Part shown: piece after piece, positions 35,699-45,283 of the stretch
Position numbering within the stretch: the first letter of the stretch is position 1
Layout: every line of letters starts with the position of its first letter
Assembly (NCBI GenBank): GCA_964459305.1
Contig: CAYWNA010000052.1
Span: forward strand, 1-61,386
Source: CAYWNA01 sp964459305
GTDB lineage: Bacteria; Planctomycetota; Planctomycetia; Pirellulales; Pirellulaceae
Reading direction: 5' to 3'
DNA length: 61,386 nucleotides
Program-made: the position numbers and the translations under genes
The notes under the pieces: generated by a model
Database searches by the model: none
What the model was told of the DNA's origin: nothing
The model's input: the letters and a program-made list of their open reading frames with translations, nothing else

Positions 35699-37222
35699 CT
35701 ATCGTCCTAAGAATGTTCCGCCGGTCGTGTGAGAGACCGTACGCAGAAACGTCGACAGCGCTTCGTCGAAGTAGTTCCCCAGACCGATAGCGTTGACCGG
35801 AACGTCCGAATGCTGCCGGCACAACGCATAGATCTTCTCGGCCGCTTCGGCATTGAACTGGTTGCTGTTCTCGTACGTGGGAGCCCCGTCCGAGAACAGA
35901 ATAATGGTGTCGAGGTTTTCGTATTCATAGGCCTTTCGCATTGCGGCCAACGTATTGGTCCACCCCGTGGGTTTCACCGATCGCAGATGCGTCAACAGCC
36001 GGACCCGGTTGGCGTCGCCATCGGGGCCGCTGACGCGAATCATGGTACCGTCGGCCGGGAACGCGGTTGCTTCCGCAGAGAACACGATCAGGACGCACTC
36101 GTCCACCTCCAGATAGTCCAGCCATGTGGCGGCGATTCGCTGCACCTCCTCCCACCGTCCGCTCTGCCCCATGCTGCCGGACGAGTCGAACAGGATGGCC
36201 ACGCGACTCAGACCGCCTCGCAGACCGACCAGTTCACGGTTTAGCGTCTTCTCCTTCGCGACGCGTTTGGTGAGTTGTTGCTCAGTGTCCTTCAAATCGT
36301 CCAGCGCATTGGCCAGTTGCACCTTCAGTGCCTCGACCTGCAATTGCAGCATGGTCTTCTTCTCGTCAATTCCCGTCACAAAGACCGCGGCTCGCTGGAG
36401 CCGGCTCAAGTAGTCGTCCGCCCGCTCTGAGGCGGCTTTGGCCTTCGCGTTGGCCTCCTCGGCCGTGGTCATAACGGTTTGGAGCTCTTTCGTCGAATCT
36501 TCCTGGTCCTTCTTGCGACGCTCCAGTGCTTGGGCCAGAAGCTCTTTCAGGCTTTTCGCTTCGGACTGGCTTGACTCCTTGAGTTCCACCAGGTGTTTCT
36601 CGCTATCGCCCAACTGTGTCTCCAAACGCGCGACGCGCTCGGCAAGCGCCTTGCCTTTCTCGTCCAAAAGATCGCGTTCCTTCTTCAGGTCGTCCAGCTG
36701 TGCAAGCCGCTCCTTCATCTTGGCCCCCAACTCGGCCAACTCTACATCCAAATCGGCGTTGGCTTGAGTCAGATTCTCCTTGGCTTTGATGAGGTCGCCT
36801 TTCTCCTTGGTCAGTTGGTCGCGGGCAACCATCAGACCGTTTTTTTCGATTTCTAATGAATCCAGTGTCTCCTTCAGGTCCGTTAGTTGTTGCTCCAGGT
36901 TCTTTTTTCTCTCTTCCAGTGCATTCCGCTCCTTCTTCGTCGTGTCCAGCTCTCCTCGGGTCGCTTCGAGTTGCTCGATCCTCTCTTCCAACTCGCGACC
37001 CGTCCGATCCAAGTCCGCCGTGGTATCCGAGAGATCATCGCTGAGCGACGCCTTCTGAATCTTAAGCTGGTCTTCCCTCTTCGAGCCCTTGATCACGTTG
37101 GCGTGCATGAAGATCGCGATCACGACGACCATCACCACGGTAAACAGCGTCACATCGTTGCTGGATATCCATCCGGCTAATCCCGCTTCGCCGTCGTGCG
37201 AATTTGCCTTTTCCAGTTGCAT
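35699..37222 (-). CDS. TM - coiled coil - VWA domain protein (MotB/ZorB-position subunit)
   Basis: 507 residues from ATG 37222 (GGAG 6 bases upstream). One N-terminal membrane helix (23-41) begins with W-I-S-S-N-D-V-T-L-F, placing Asp23 at the cytoplasmic edge, where ExbD, MotB and ZorB carry their proton-relaying Asp. A long coiled coil of heptads follows (about 48-330). The C-terminal VWA domain starts near 335 with the MIDAS motif D-S-S-G-S (Asp344) and continues to G-G-T-F-L-G. No OmpA-like peptidoglycan-binding domain is present. It follows the MotA/TolQ-like gene by 77 bases on the same strand. Function inferred only from architecture. Confidence 0.8.
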   Translation of the reverse strand: MQLEKANSHDGEAGLAGWISSNDVTLFTVVMVVVIAIFMHANVIKGSKREDQLKIQKASLSDDLSDTTADLDRTGRELEERIEQLEATRGELDTTKKERNALEERKKNLEQQLTDLKETLDSLEIEKNGLMVARDQLTKEKGDLIKAKENLTQANADLDVELAELGAKMKERLAQLDDLKKERDLLDEKGKALAERVARLETQLGDSEKHLVELKESSQSEAKSLKELLAQALERRKKDQEDSTKELQTVMTTAEEANAKAKAASERADDYLSRLQRAAVFVTGIDEKKTMLQLQVEALKVQLANALDDLKDTEQQLTKRVAKEKTLNRELVGLRGGLSRVAILFDSSGSMGQSGRWEEVQRIAATWLDYLEVDECVLIVFSAEATAFPADGTMIRVSGPDGDANRVRLLTHLRSVKPTGWTNTLAAMRKAYEYENLDTIILFSDGAPTYENSNQFNAEAAEKIYALCRQHSDVPVNAIGLGNYFDEALSTFLRTVSHTTGGTFLGR

Positions 37223-37299
37223 GGCTTTCTCCAACCGTGGGCTCTGCCCGGAAACCAGTAGATCCCGGCTGCCGGACGGGACCTACGAGAAGAATCGAA

Positions 37300-39246
37300 C
37301 TACGCACTATTCGACGTCCGTTTGCGGCCGCGGAACCACGTCGTCAGGCCGCCTCGCGAATTCGCCAGCGACTGCTCCTCATGGGCTTCGGCAACCTCCT
37401 TCAGGACGTTGCGGATCTGTTCGGGCAGCGCGGTGATCGCTTCGGCCACCTTGGCGGCCTGGGCCAACGCCTCTGAAAGATGTTCAATATCCTTGCGCAC
37501 TTCAGCAAAGTTCTGGATCGCTTCGACCGTGCCCGCAAGCCGCTTCACTGTCTCGTCCATACTGGCAAATCGTTCGGTAACCGGGTCGATTCCTTGGTTG
37601 ATGAACGTCGCCAGGTGCCGGGATGAATCGGCAAAGGAATCCACCGCCTCGTTCATCGACCGCTGCGACGGCATGACATCCTTTTCAAAGGATTGGTGAA
37701 GCGACGCGCCGGTCTCGGTGAGCTGGTCGATCGCCTGCCGCAACGACTGCTGCATGCCTTCCAATTGTTGGCCCAACTGCGTATGCAGCGTCAACAGACC
37801 TTCAGCCGCCGCACCGCCTTCGTTTAGCCCGTCGGTGGATTGTCGCAATCGGCCGACCGAATCCACGAACTTGTCGGTGTTCTCTCGTTGCTCCTGGGCG
37901 GCAACCGCGAACTTGTCTTGGACTGCATTGGAGAACGCATCCGTCGACGCAGTGAACGAGGCCATGGCCTCGGTTGCTTCGGGGGCCAACGAGGTCATCT
38001 TTTCGATAGACGCGATTACTTCCGAGTGCAGATTATCCAGACGTTCCAGCAGCCCGTCGGCCTGACCGCTGAATCTTGACATGGCAGCCAGGAACGACTC
38101 GTGCGCGGGCAACACGTGTTTCTGCAGCGAGCGGTTCAGATTCTTGAACGAATTCGTGTGAGCATTGACGGTCTCCTGCAAGTCGCCGCTGCTGACCTTC
38201 AATTGCATCGTGCTCTCGTTGATCCGTCCTACCGCCTCTTCCAGGCTCTCGGTCGTTGTGCGGTGGCTTTTCGCCGCCTCGGCAAACTGATTCTCAACCG
38301 CGCTGCTGAACGCCGAGACGGAAACATCCAATCCCAGCACCGCCCGCTCGCCCACGGGAACCAGCGACTGAAGCGTCTCGACGGCTGCCTGTGCCGTTCG
38401 GGTCACCTCCGCCAGCGACTTGGGCAATTCGCCCAGTTCCTCACCAAAAGCGATGTATGTCTGCTGGAACGTATCGGACGACTGGTAGATCTTCGCGATG
38501 CTCTTGCGCAACGCACCAGCGTTTTCTTCTTGTTTCACGGCGGATTGAGCAACCGATTTGGCCATGCTTTCCATGGCGCTAATTGCCTTCACGGTCGCAG
38601 CCTGCACGTCGAGCCCGACGTTACGCCAAATCGCCGAATCGAACCATGCTCGCGCGGAATCGCGTACCGCCTCCACTCGAACGCCGGCCACATGCAACAA
38701 CCCCTGGTTGATGAATGCCAATGCAGCGCCGGTGCCCACACCGGCCACGAGCGGCGCGACCATTTTCAGAATCTCGTCCATTCCCGTATCCACTGACATC
38801 GTCGAACCCCTTACCAAGAGTACGACGAAACCAATGACCGTGATGATCACGCCCAGCAGTGGCGCCATCACGCCGGCTCGTTGCAGCAGCAGGTAATGAC
38901 CGTCGCTGGCTATCTGGGTGTCCAGTTCCTTGAGCACATCGTCGCGAGTGTAGTTTGCGGGAGCGTCGGAACCACGGGGGAAGTTCTCATCCACCCATTT
39001 AAGCCAGGGAATGTCGCTGACAAACGCCTCAATGTCTCGGCCATCCTCCTCATTTTCCATGTCGCTGATCAGCTTCGCCAGCTCTCGCTGGTGCCGTTTC
39101 ATGCGGAAACGGAATCGTGTGCACAGATAGAGCTGCAAGCAGAAGAATATCAGGCCGATGACAATGACGAACAAGTGATCGACGAGGACTTCGATCAATA
39201 CGTCTGGAATTCCCAGCATAGATGGTACAGTCGAGAGAATTGTCAC
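37300..39246 (-). CDS. MotA/TolQ/ExbB-like proton-channel protein with long helical tail (ZorA-like)
   Basis: 648 residues from GTG 39246, which has GGAGGGG 6 bases upstream. TM1 is at about 24-43, a cytoplasmic loop 44-120, then TM2 (125-146: A-P-L-L-G-V-I-I-T-V-I-G-F) and TM3 (162-186: A-P-L-V-A-G-V-G-T-G-A-A-L-A-F), the usual TolQ/ExbB channel signature. Residues 190-648 form a very long, Gln/Ser/Ala-rich helical tail with methyl-accepting-protein-like heptads. ZorA of Zorya defence has this layout of channel plus long tail. The next gene supplies the single-TM partner. No ZorC, ZorD or ZorE homologue is adjacent. Confidence 0.82.
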   Translation of the reverse strand: MTILSTVPSMLGIPDVLIEVLVDHLFVIVIGLIFFCLQLYLCTRFRFRMKRHQRELAKLISDMENEEDGRDIEAFVSDIPWLKWVDENFPRGSDAPANYTRDDVLKELDTQIASDGHYLLLQRAGVMAPLLGVIITVIGFVVLLVRGSTMSVDTGMDEILKMVAPLVAGVGTGAALAFINQGLLHVAGVRVEAVRDSARAWFDSAIWRNVGLDVQAATVKAISAMESMAKSVAQSAVKQEENAGALRKSIAKIYQSSDTFQQTYIAFGEELGELPKSLAEVTRTAQAAVETLQSLVPVGERAVLGLDVSVSAFSSAVENQFAEAAKSHRTTTESLEEAVGRINESTMQLKVSSGDLQETVNAHTNSFKNLNRSLQKHVLPAHESFLAAMSRFSGQADGLLERLDNLHSEVIASIEKMTSLAPEATEAMASFTASTDAFSNAVQDKFAVAAQEQRENTDKFVDSVGRLRQSTDGLNEGGAAAEGLLTLHTQLGQQLEGMQQSLRQAIDQLTETGASLHQSFEKDVMPSQRSMNEAVDSFADSSRHLATFINQGIDPVTERFASMDETVKRLAGTVEAIQNFAEVRKDIEHLSEALAQAAKVAEAITALPEQIRNVLKEVAEAHEEQSLANSRGGLTTWFRGRKRTSNSA

Positions 39247-39687
39247 TTCGTGCCCCTCCGGCGGGTGGAATATGATTCAGAGCCAAGACGCCTGGTGAAA
39301 CGCGGACTCTGGACGGAAATCGCAAATATTGGCAGGAACCGCGCCGCTCGAACGCGAGTTTCTAACCGTGGAAAACGCTCGCAACGCGCCGCAGCTATAG
39401 ACCATTGTAGTAAAAGAAACGGATCGCGATAGATTCGAAGAATAGCGAAGATTTACGGGCGAGCTCACTTCGGCTTGGATTGAGCGGTAGAACCGACACA
39501 AATCGCCCTTTCACGACGCGGCAGCAGGCCCACCGTGTGCGAGAGAGTCATCGTGGTGTTCAGGAATCTGTTTTTCGTGGGGAAAAAGTCTGGCGCATGC
39601 GGGACCGTCCGGCCGTGAGAATGACCTTCGAACGTGCGGTTTCGACGGCAGTAACGTTTGCTCGTCAGTTGGTGTGGCTGCTCAGTG
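39247..39687. other. Intergenic region, no gene seen
   Basis: 441 bases between the start of the MotA/TolQ-like gene and the stop of the heme-propeller gene, both on the minus strand. It must hold the promoter of the channel/VWA pair. The open frames that cross it run into neighbouring genes without a usable start. No repeat family A-E copy is present. Confidence 0.5.
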
Positions 39688-42600
39688 TCATTCACCCGTG
39701 TTCGAGAGACGACCCTCTCCGAAGCTGGCGGCAATCTCCTCGGCACGCACCGCACGCTGGTAAAACTTTACACCCGAAATGACGCCTCTGACTTGATAGT
39801 CCGGCGCGACACTCGTGTATTGACCGACGCAAAGCGGACCAGTCCAGGGTTTGCGGTTGGGTTGGCACGCTACGTCGGACGCCAAACGGCCATTTTGGGA
39901 AAGTCGGGCTCGACGGCCATCGAAAGTGCCCACCAGGTGAACCCATTCGCCCACCAAGGGCTTACCGCCATCGCAGCTAACGCCGCCCACATGCCAGCGC
40001 CAGCCGCGCCCGTATCGCTGCAAGAACCAGCCGCTGCGATTGAACGCGCCGCAGGCCAATATGACCGGCATCTTGGTGGGCTGGTCGATGCGGACCCAGC
40101 ATTCGACCGTGAAAGCGTGGCGCAGGTCAAACTCGGGCCGGTGAGGAAATGTCACGTGGCCGCCGCCCGTCAGGTCCAGGCTGCCATCGGCAAAGCTTGC
40201 CCCGCTCATCAGCCGGCCCTTCGCCGTCTGTCCGTCGAGAAGTCGCCCAACGGCGTTTTCCGCCAGCGGCGCGACGAATATCGGCTCTTGAATCTGTGGC
40301 AGCGGCGTGGTGTTGGCCGCGGCCGAAGCGGCGCTCAGCTGACCGCGACGGTCAAACGAGCGTACCGTGTACGCGTACTCCTCGCCGGGATCGACCCGCG
40401 AATCAACATAGCTGACGGCCGCCAGCGGTTGCTGCGTCAGCTGCTCAATTTCGCCGGCGTCGGTCTGAGCGCGAAAAACGTGGTATTTTACGCTCTGCTC
40501 CCCAGCCGCCTGCCATCTCAGTTCCACCTCACCCGGCAACGGAACGGCGGTCATGTCCTTGGGCGGTTCGGGTGGTGTTGGCTGAGGTACGCTGATGCTG
40601 GTGTGGGAGGGCGCGCCTTTCTGCGCGTCGCTGGCAACGACAACCGCGTATGCCTGCCTACCGGGTGGGGCCGCAATGTCTGTGAATCGTCCCGCCGTTG
40701 TAAGTCCTAGGTAGGTACTGTCGTCCGGTGTGAAATCGGGCGTTTCGCCACGGTGCAATTCATACTGATAACCGATCGTTTCGGCTGTTCTCGGCCAGGA
40801 CAGTTCGACAATCCCGTCGGGCGAGACACTTGCCGAAAGCGGCGGTGAGGCGAGCGGCAGATCGGGCAGCACCTGCATCCGGCACTCGCCGCCAACGATC
40901 TCGGCCCCGGGCATGTCCACTCGCGGTCGAGCCAAAACTTCGGCTTTCGTGCGCCGGATGATGTCCAGCATCTCGCGGCAGCGCGGATCGTCGACCGAGC
41001 CGAAGGTCGTGTGCACGTCGCCCGTATCGTCCCATTCCGGCTGGCGGCTGGCAACGACCATATCTGGCGGCTGTACGCGTTGATTGACCAGCGGATAGCC
41101 GGTACGCGCTTTGCGATTGCGGCACATTGCCAGGCCGAGGCCGCCTTCCGATTCTTCCATGGGTGCACGAAGTATGCAGCTCCAACGGGGCTGTTGCAGA
41201 TTCACCCAATCGTTACCGATGTGTCCGGGTGCGTGGCATTGGGTACAGCCGGCTTGCTGCATGACGGCCGTGAGCGGTCCGGCGACGTTCAGCAGCGCAT
41301 TGGCCGTGGCGTGCGGTGTGTAGTCCCACGAGCCGTAATAGTTGCTGTTGGTGTCCATCCAGGCGAGCACCAAATCGATTTCCTGTCTGCTCATGTCCTC
41401 GATATGGCCGTCGTGGCCGGACAGCAGCAAATCGGCCAACGGCGCGGCACCGGAGCCAATCGACCGCGGCGGAAGGAGCCCCGAAGTGTGCACGCTGGAA
41501 TTGTGACAATTGAGAAATCCGACGAGACGGTTCTTGATCAGCGTTTCGTAGCTGATGTTGAACGCCCAAGTCCAGCCGCCCGTCAAGTCGATGCCTTTGG
41601 CGATGTCCTCCGAGCCACCGTGACAGCGGACGCAGTGGCGATCGAAGATCGGCTGGACCATCGTTGAGTAGTCGATAAACCCACTGCCCCACGATTCGGG
41701 CTCCGGCGCGGCCGGCGCAACGTTCATGGCTAACGGAACATCCGATGGGCGAACCGGGGCCGAGTACTTGTGCTCGTGACAGCCGATGCACGCCCGCGTT
41801 ACGCCCCCAGCGGCTTTGACGAAAGTGCGCATTCGTTGGATCTCGCGATTGTCTTCGTCGATCGCTTCGAAATACAGCGCCCGGCCCGCCGGGACTTCGA
41901 AGTATGCCGAACCGTCCTCGTGTACCGGCACGGTGCCGAGAATGTTCTTCACCACATACGCGCCTTGCCAGGAGATCAAAAATGCCTGATTCCACCATCG
42001 TCCGCCGGGCGGCAGGCCGCTGGTGCGCGCCGTCTCCTCGACGATCCTCAGACGTCTGATGGTCCCTCGTTCGATCCCCGTCAGCCCTTGATAAATGTCG
42101 CTTACCACGAACCGCCCGGTCTGTTCGGTCGCAGCAGCCGACGGCAAGACCGACGGGTTGGGCCGCGGTTTGACCAGCATCGGTGCATAGCAGGAAATCT
42201 CCGGATCGGCGTAGACCGGCGCCCGGCGCCCGTCGCGGTGAATGATCTGGATTTTGGCGTGCCCTTCGGCATTGTCGCTGATCAGCATGACGTCTTCTGA
42301 CAAGGGCCAAGGATCGCACGGGCCGCGGCGCAGCCCCTGGTCCATTTCCGTCGGGTATTCGGGAGTGAAGTTCGTGATCGCCGTTAGATCGTTCTTCCCT
42401 TTGTGCGGGTCGATGGTGACGATTGCACCAACCGCTTGGCCGTTGTGCGGCGTGAGGCAAGCGGCGATCAAGTGAGAACCGGGCACTGGTCGGGCATCCA
42501 GAATCGCCGTCGGCTTGGCCAGGTTGTTGGCGAACAGGGCTTCCTCCATGCGCCCATCGGGCAAGACGGTCCATAGGCTCTGCATGTACAGGGCCGTCTT

Positions 42601-43302
42601 GTCCACGTATTCCCAGCGTCCGAAGAGGATCCGGCCGTCGTGCATGACGGCGGGGTCAAATTCGTTGACGTTGTTGACCGAGATACTGCGAATGTTCTTG
42701 CCGTCCGCATTCATCACGTGCAGGGTATCGACGCCAGAATTGAAACACGGCACCAAGGCGCGTGGCCGCGTCGACGTGAATACGACCTGCCCGTCCGGCG
42801 AATAACAGGGCGTGATGTCGTGATGTCCTTCGCCGGTGCGAATCTCCTGCGGAGGGCAGGCGCCATCCACGTCTGGGTTGGTCAATCGCCGCAGCCCCCG
42901 GCCATCAATCCCGATCTCGTAAATGCACGTGTGCCCGTTTTGTTCGCCTTTGAACGCAAACACGATCGTCTTGGCGTCCCATGACAGCTCCGGATCGCGG
43001 TACACGCCCTCGCCCAGCGTTTCGTTGGTCGTCGCATCGATGACCGGCCGAATGCGGTGTTTCTCCGCCGGATCCCACGGGTTCTCCAACACGTAAATAC
43101 CGCCGCCCGGATGCCATGTGATGTAATCATCGTAGATGTGACCGGCGAAATACGGATGCCGTTTGACAAACAGCATTGGGGCATCCAGCCGCGTTTTTAG
43201 ACTGTCCGGCTGGTCAACGGCGGGCGCGCCAGGCAACGCGATTGCAGACGCGAGAAGCAGGAGAATAGACACAGCGCATGTTCGTACCGGTGATACAGAC
43301 AT
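39688..43302 (-). CDS. Secreted triheme c-type propeller protein with Fn3 and LamG-like domains
   Basis: 1204 residues with a signal peptide (VSILLLLASAIALPGAPA). Residues 60-480 form a TolB/WD-like propeller (S-W-D-A-K-T-I-V-F-A-F, Y-S-P-D-G-Q-V-V-F-T-S). Three heme motifs follow: C-I-G-C-H near 505, C-V-R-C-H near 555 and C-T-Q-C-H near 685. Two Fn3-like repeats (about 815-990) precede a LamG/concanavalin-type C-terminal domain (about 1000-1195). Similar propeller-plus-heme proteins in planctomycetes are annotated as hydrazine synthase alpha-like, but this free-standing version is likely an electron-transfer or oxidoreductase enzyme at the cell surface. GAGGG precedes ATG 43302. Confidence 0.82.
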   Translation of the reverse strand: MSVSPVRTCAVSILLLLASAIALPGAPAVDQPDSLKTRLDAPMLFVKRHPYFAGHIYDDYITWHPGGGIYVLENPWDPAEKHRIRPVIDATTNETLGEGVYRDPELSWDAKTIVFAFKGEQNGHTCIYEIGIDGRGLRRLTNPDVDGACPPQEIRTGEGHHDITPCYSPDGQVVFTSTRPRALVPCFNSGVDTLHVMNADGKNIRSISVNNVNEFDPAVMHDGRILFGRWEYVDKTALYMQSLWTVLPDGRMEEALFANNLAKPTAILDARPVPGSHLIAACLTPHNGQAVGAIVTIDPHKGKNDLTAITNFTPEYPTEMDQGLRRGPCDPWPLSEDVMLISDNAEGHAKIQIIHRDGRRAPVYADPEISCYAPMLVKPRPNPSVLPSAAATEQTGRFVVSDIYQGLTGIERGTIRRLRIVEETARTSGLPPGGRWWNQAFLISWQGAYVVKNILGTVPVHEDGSAYFEVPAGRALYFEAIDEDNREIQRMRTFVKAAGGVTRACIGCHEHKYSAPVRPSDVPLAMNVAPAAPEPESWGSGFIDYSTMVQPIFDRHCVRCHGGSEDIAKGIDLTGGWTWAFNISYETLIKNRLVGFLNCHNSSVHTSGLLPPRSIGSGAAPLADLLLSGHDGHIEDMSRQEIDLVLAWMDTNSNYYGSWDYTPHATANALLNVAGPLTAVMQQAGCTQCHAPGHIGNDWVNLQQPRWSCILRAPMEESEGGLGLAMCRNRKARTGYPLVNQRVQPPDMVVASRQPEWDDTGDVHTTFGSVDDPRCREMLDIIRRTKAEVLARPRVDMPGAEIVGGECRMQVLPDLPLASPPLSASVSPDGIVELSWPRTAETIGYQYELHRGETPDFTPDDSTYLGLTTAGRFTDIAAPPGRQAYAVVVASDAQKGAPSHTSISVPQPTPPEPPKDMTAVPLPGEVELRWQAAGEQSVKYHVFRAQTDAGEIEQLTQQPLAAVSYVDSRVDPGEEYAYTVRSFDRRGQLSAASAAANTTPLPQIQEPIFVAPLAENAVGRLLDGQTAKGRLMSGASFADGSLDLTGGGHVTFPHRPEFDLRHAFTVECWVRIDQPTKMPVILACGAFNRSGWFLQRYGRGWRWHVGGVSCDGGKPLVGEWVHLVGTFDGRRARLSQNGRLASDVACQPNRKPWTGPLCVGQYTSVAPDYQVRGVISGVKFYQRAVRAEEIAASFGEGRLSNTGE

Positions 43303-43338
43303 CTTGAGCCCTCAATCGATTAGGGGCCGCACCGCTGG

Positions 43339-43420
43339 TCGTTTAACCGCAAGCCGGAGGTGCGCGCGCAATCCGCTGGCCAGACACAATCGCGCACGCC
43401 TCCGGCTTGCGGTTAAACGA
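43339..43420. repeat. Hairpin repeat family D
   Basis: Inverted repeat with arms 43339-43368 and 43391-43420. The outer 22 bases (TCGTTTAACCGCAAGCCGGA plus GG) pair perfectly and the inner bases nearly so; the spacer is 22 bases. The right arm ends 27 bases before the stop of the minus-strand Rid gene (43448), so it is again a 3'-end element. It has no T-tract. No second copy seen in this window. Confidence 0.88.
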
Positions 43421-43447
43421 GCCATCCCCGACAGGGAGCAGTATATG

Positions 43448-44728
43448 TCACTTGGGCGTCGCCGCGACGGGCTTTCCGTTCGAGGACTCCTTGGGCAGAA
43501 TCGCGATCGCTTCCAACTCGCAAAGCAGTTCCGGACGGCAGACGCCGGTTTCGACAAGCGTGTTGGGTACGTGGCGAATGCCCCATTCCTTCAGGATCGA
43601 CTCGTACATCTCAAGGTAGTCTGCGCTTTTCAGGAACGTCGCGATTTGTGTTATGTCTTCGAACGTCGATCCGTGAGCAGCGAGCAGTTCCTTGACGTTC
43701 ACCAACATGCGCTCGATCTGCTTGTACGGGTCGTCCAAGTGGACCGTCGCGCCTTTCTCGTCAACACTCGCCGTACCAGAGATGTGCAGCACGACTTTGT
43801 CCGGAAGATCCAGCTTCATTCCACGCGAGAATGCGGAGCCGTACTCGTCCGCCTCGTTCAGCGTCGGCGTATACATGCGCTCGATGGTCACGCCTTCGGT
43901 ATCCAACAGTGCGTACAGGTCCATTCCCGTCAGCGCCCGCGCCGGGTACATCGTAGCCTGGATCCCCGTGCTGGCCGGCAACAGTGTGACGCCTTCAACC
44001 TCAAAGAACGCGTTTCGCGAAAGATTGAACTCTGCGTAGTCGCGGTCGATGTCCATGAGGTAACACCAAGTGCGATAAACCTGCGTGAATTGGCCGCCGT
44101 GCTGGGCCAACAGCCTCTTGCAGTTGGCAAACATGCGGTCGCTCTGTTCGCGAAACGTGCCGGGGTTGTCCGGATCGTCCGATATCCCGTTGATGTCTGT
44201 GATATAGAGGTGACGGCGACCGTCGATCGTCACCAATTTGGCGGTCGTGTCGGACGGTTCGTCGTGAAACGTCTCGACCGCGTACGCCTCTGGTTTCTTC
44301 GGCACGATCGCGTGAATCTGGTGTTCGATTTTCTGAACCGGCCGACATGGCGGCTGCTGGAGATAAGTGGTTGCCGGAAGATCCTTTTCCGCCACGCCAG
44401 CGGCTCCATAAACCTCTTTCTGGACCTTGCGGAACGAATCCATGTCCGTGGCGGAGTCTTTGAAGAACGCACGCTCCCATACCACGTGCGACATTTCTGC
44501 GTCACCTTGCCCCAGAAGGCGAGGCAGGCAACCGTAGAATCGGCGGACTTGCCCTTCGAAATCCAAGTCCAATTCCGGCGTTTGTTCCAAAACCGGTGCA
44601 CAGCGTGCATAGACTTCTTTTGTGAATTCCGTTTCGATCACCACGACTTCGCCGCTGCATGTGTTCTTTTCGCAATCGCATTGCGTCCGAAGTGGTGTTT
44701 CCTGTGCCTCGAAAGTTGCCTGACTCAT
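43448..44728 (-). CDS. Rid/chorismatase-like protein with Cys-rich N-terminus
   Basis: 426 residues, AGGAG 8 bases before ATG 44728. The N-terminal tail holds a C-D-C-E-K-N-T-C cluster. The N-terminal half (about 50-270, including the C-L-P-R-L-L-G, W-C-Y-L-M-D-I-D-R-D and N-L-S-R-N-x-F-F segments) resembles the FkbO/Hyg5 chorismatase architecture. The C-terminal part (about 290-420) is an obvious Rid/YjgF-like domain with H-I-S-G-T-A-S-V-D, Q-I-E-R-M-L-V-N-V and E-T-G-V-C-R-P-E-L-L-C-E-L-E-A-I-A. Rid proteins hydrolyse reactive enamines/imines; chorismatases cleave chorismate. The two roles cannot be separated here. Confidence 0.7.
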   Translation of the reverse strand: MSQATFEAQETPLRTQCDCEKNTCSGEVVVIETEFTKEVYARCAPVLEQTPELDLDFEGQVRRFYGCLPRLLGQGDAEMSHVVWERAFFKDSATDMDSFRKVQKEVYGAAGVAEKDLPATTYLQQPPCRPVQKIEHQIHAIVPKKPEAYAVETFHDEPSDTTAKLVTIDGRRHLYITDINGISDDPDNPGTFREQSDRMFANCKRLLAQHGGQFTQVYRTWCYLMDIDRDYAEFNLSRNAFFEVEGVTLLPASTGIQATMYPARALTGMDLYALLDTEGVTIERMYTPTLNEADEYGSAFSRGMKLDLPDKVVLHISGTASVDEKGATVHLDDPYKQIERMLVNVKELLAAHGSTFEDITQIATFLKSADYLEMYESILKEWGIRHVPNTLVETGVCRPELLCELEAIAILPKESSNGKPVAATPK

Positions 44729-45283
44729 TCGGTGAGCTCCTATGGTTCAGGTTTCCGACTGCGCGCCGTGCTTGAATGGCATCGAACGGCTGGCAGACAT
44801 CAACAGCATGGATTCGGTGGGACCAAGCACAGACCGTCGGAAACGCCTAGCCGGGTTCTGTCTTGGGGATGAAGCCACAAAGGCGACAAAAAGGAATCTT
44901 GGAAAACGGATGGCGGGTTCATTAAGGAGAGACGAATCAACGGTCACTCCAAACGACTGACTAGTCTATACGGAATCATGCCACCTCGCAAGCTTCCCGC
45001 GGTCCGGGCTTTCTTGAACGGACTCGGGATGCAAGTGCTTCCGCGTTCCCGGCAGGGCCAACGTCGCATCCAGACCTCAAATCTCCCATACATTTCCTAG
45101 TCGGAGTGGTGGAACGAGGGGCTGTCCGGCGCCTATGAATAACTATTTACTCGGAGTTGGCCCACCTGCGTTCCCAGAAAACTCGATTTCATTAGACGAG
45201 CCACCTTCCCTTCGTGACTTCCTTCGTATAATTTAGACATGATTTGATGCGAAAACTCAGCATTTCAACGGAGAGAGATCCTA
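44729..45283. other. Divergent intergenic region with a -10 box for the Fe-S carrier gene
   Basis: 555 bases between the Rid gene start and the IscA-like start. A perfect TATAAT at 45227-45232 lies 51 bases before the downstream ATG and is the likely -10 box; no good -35 box is seen at 16-18 bases. The part nearer the Rid gene (44729-44960) has an open frame across it that has no ribosome-binding site and is not called. Confidence 0.5.

Noticed and set aside
35699..39246. A full Zorya defence system
   Set aside because: Only A- and B-like subunits are present; the B subunit lacks the OmpA-like domain and no ZorC, ZorD or ZorE gene is adjacent. The helicase at 50932 is 11 kb away and separated by unrelated genes.
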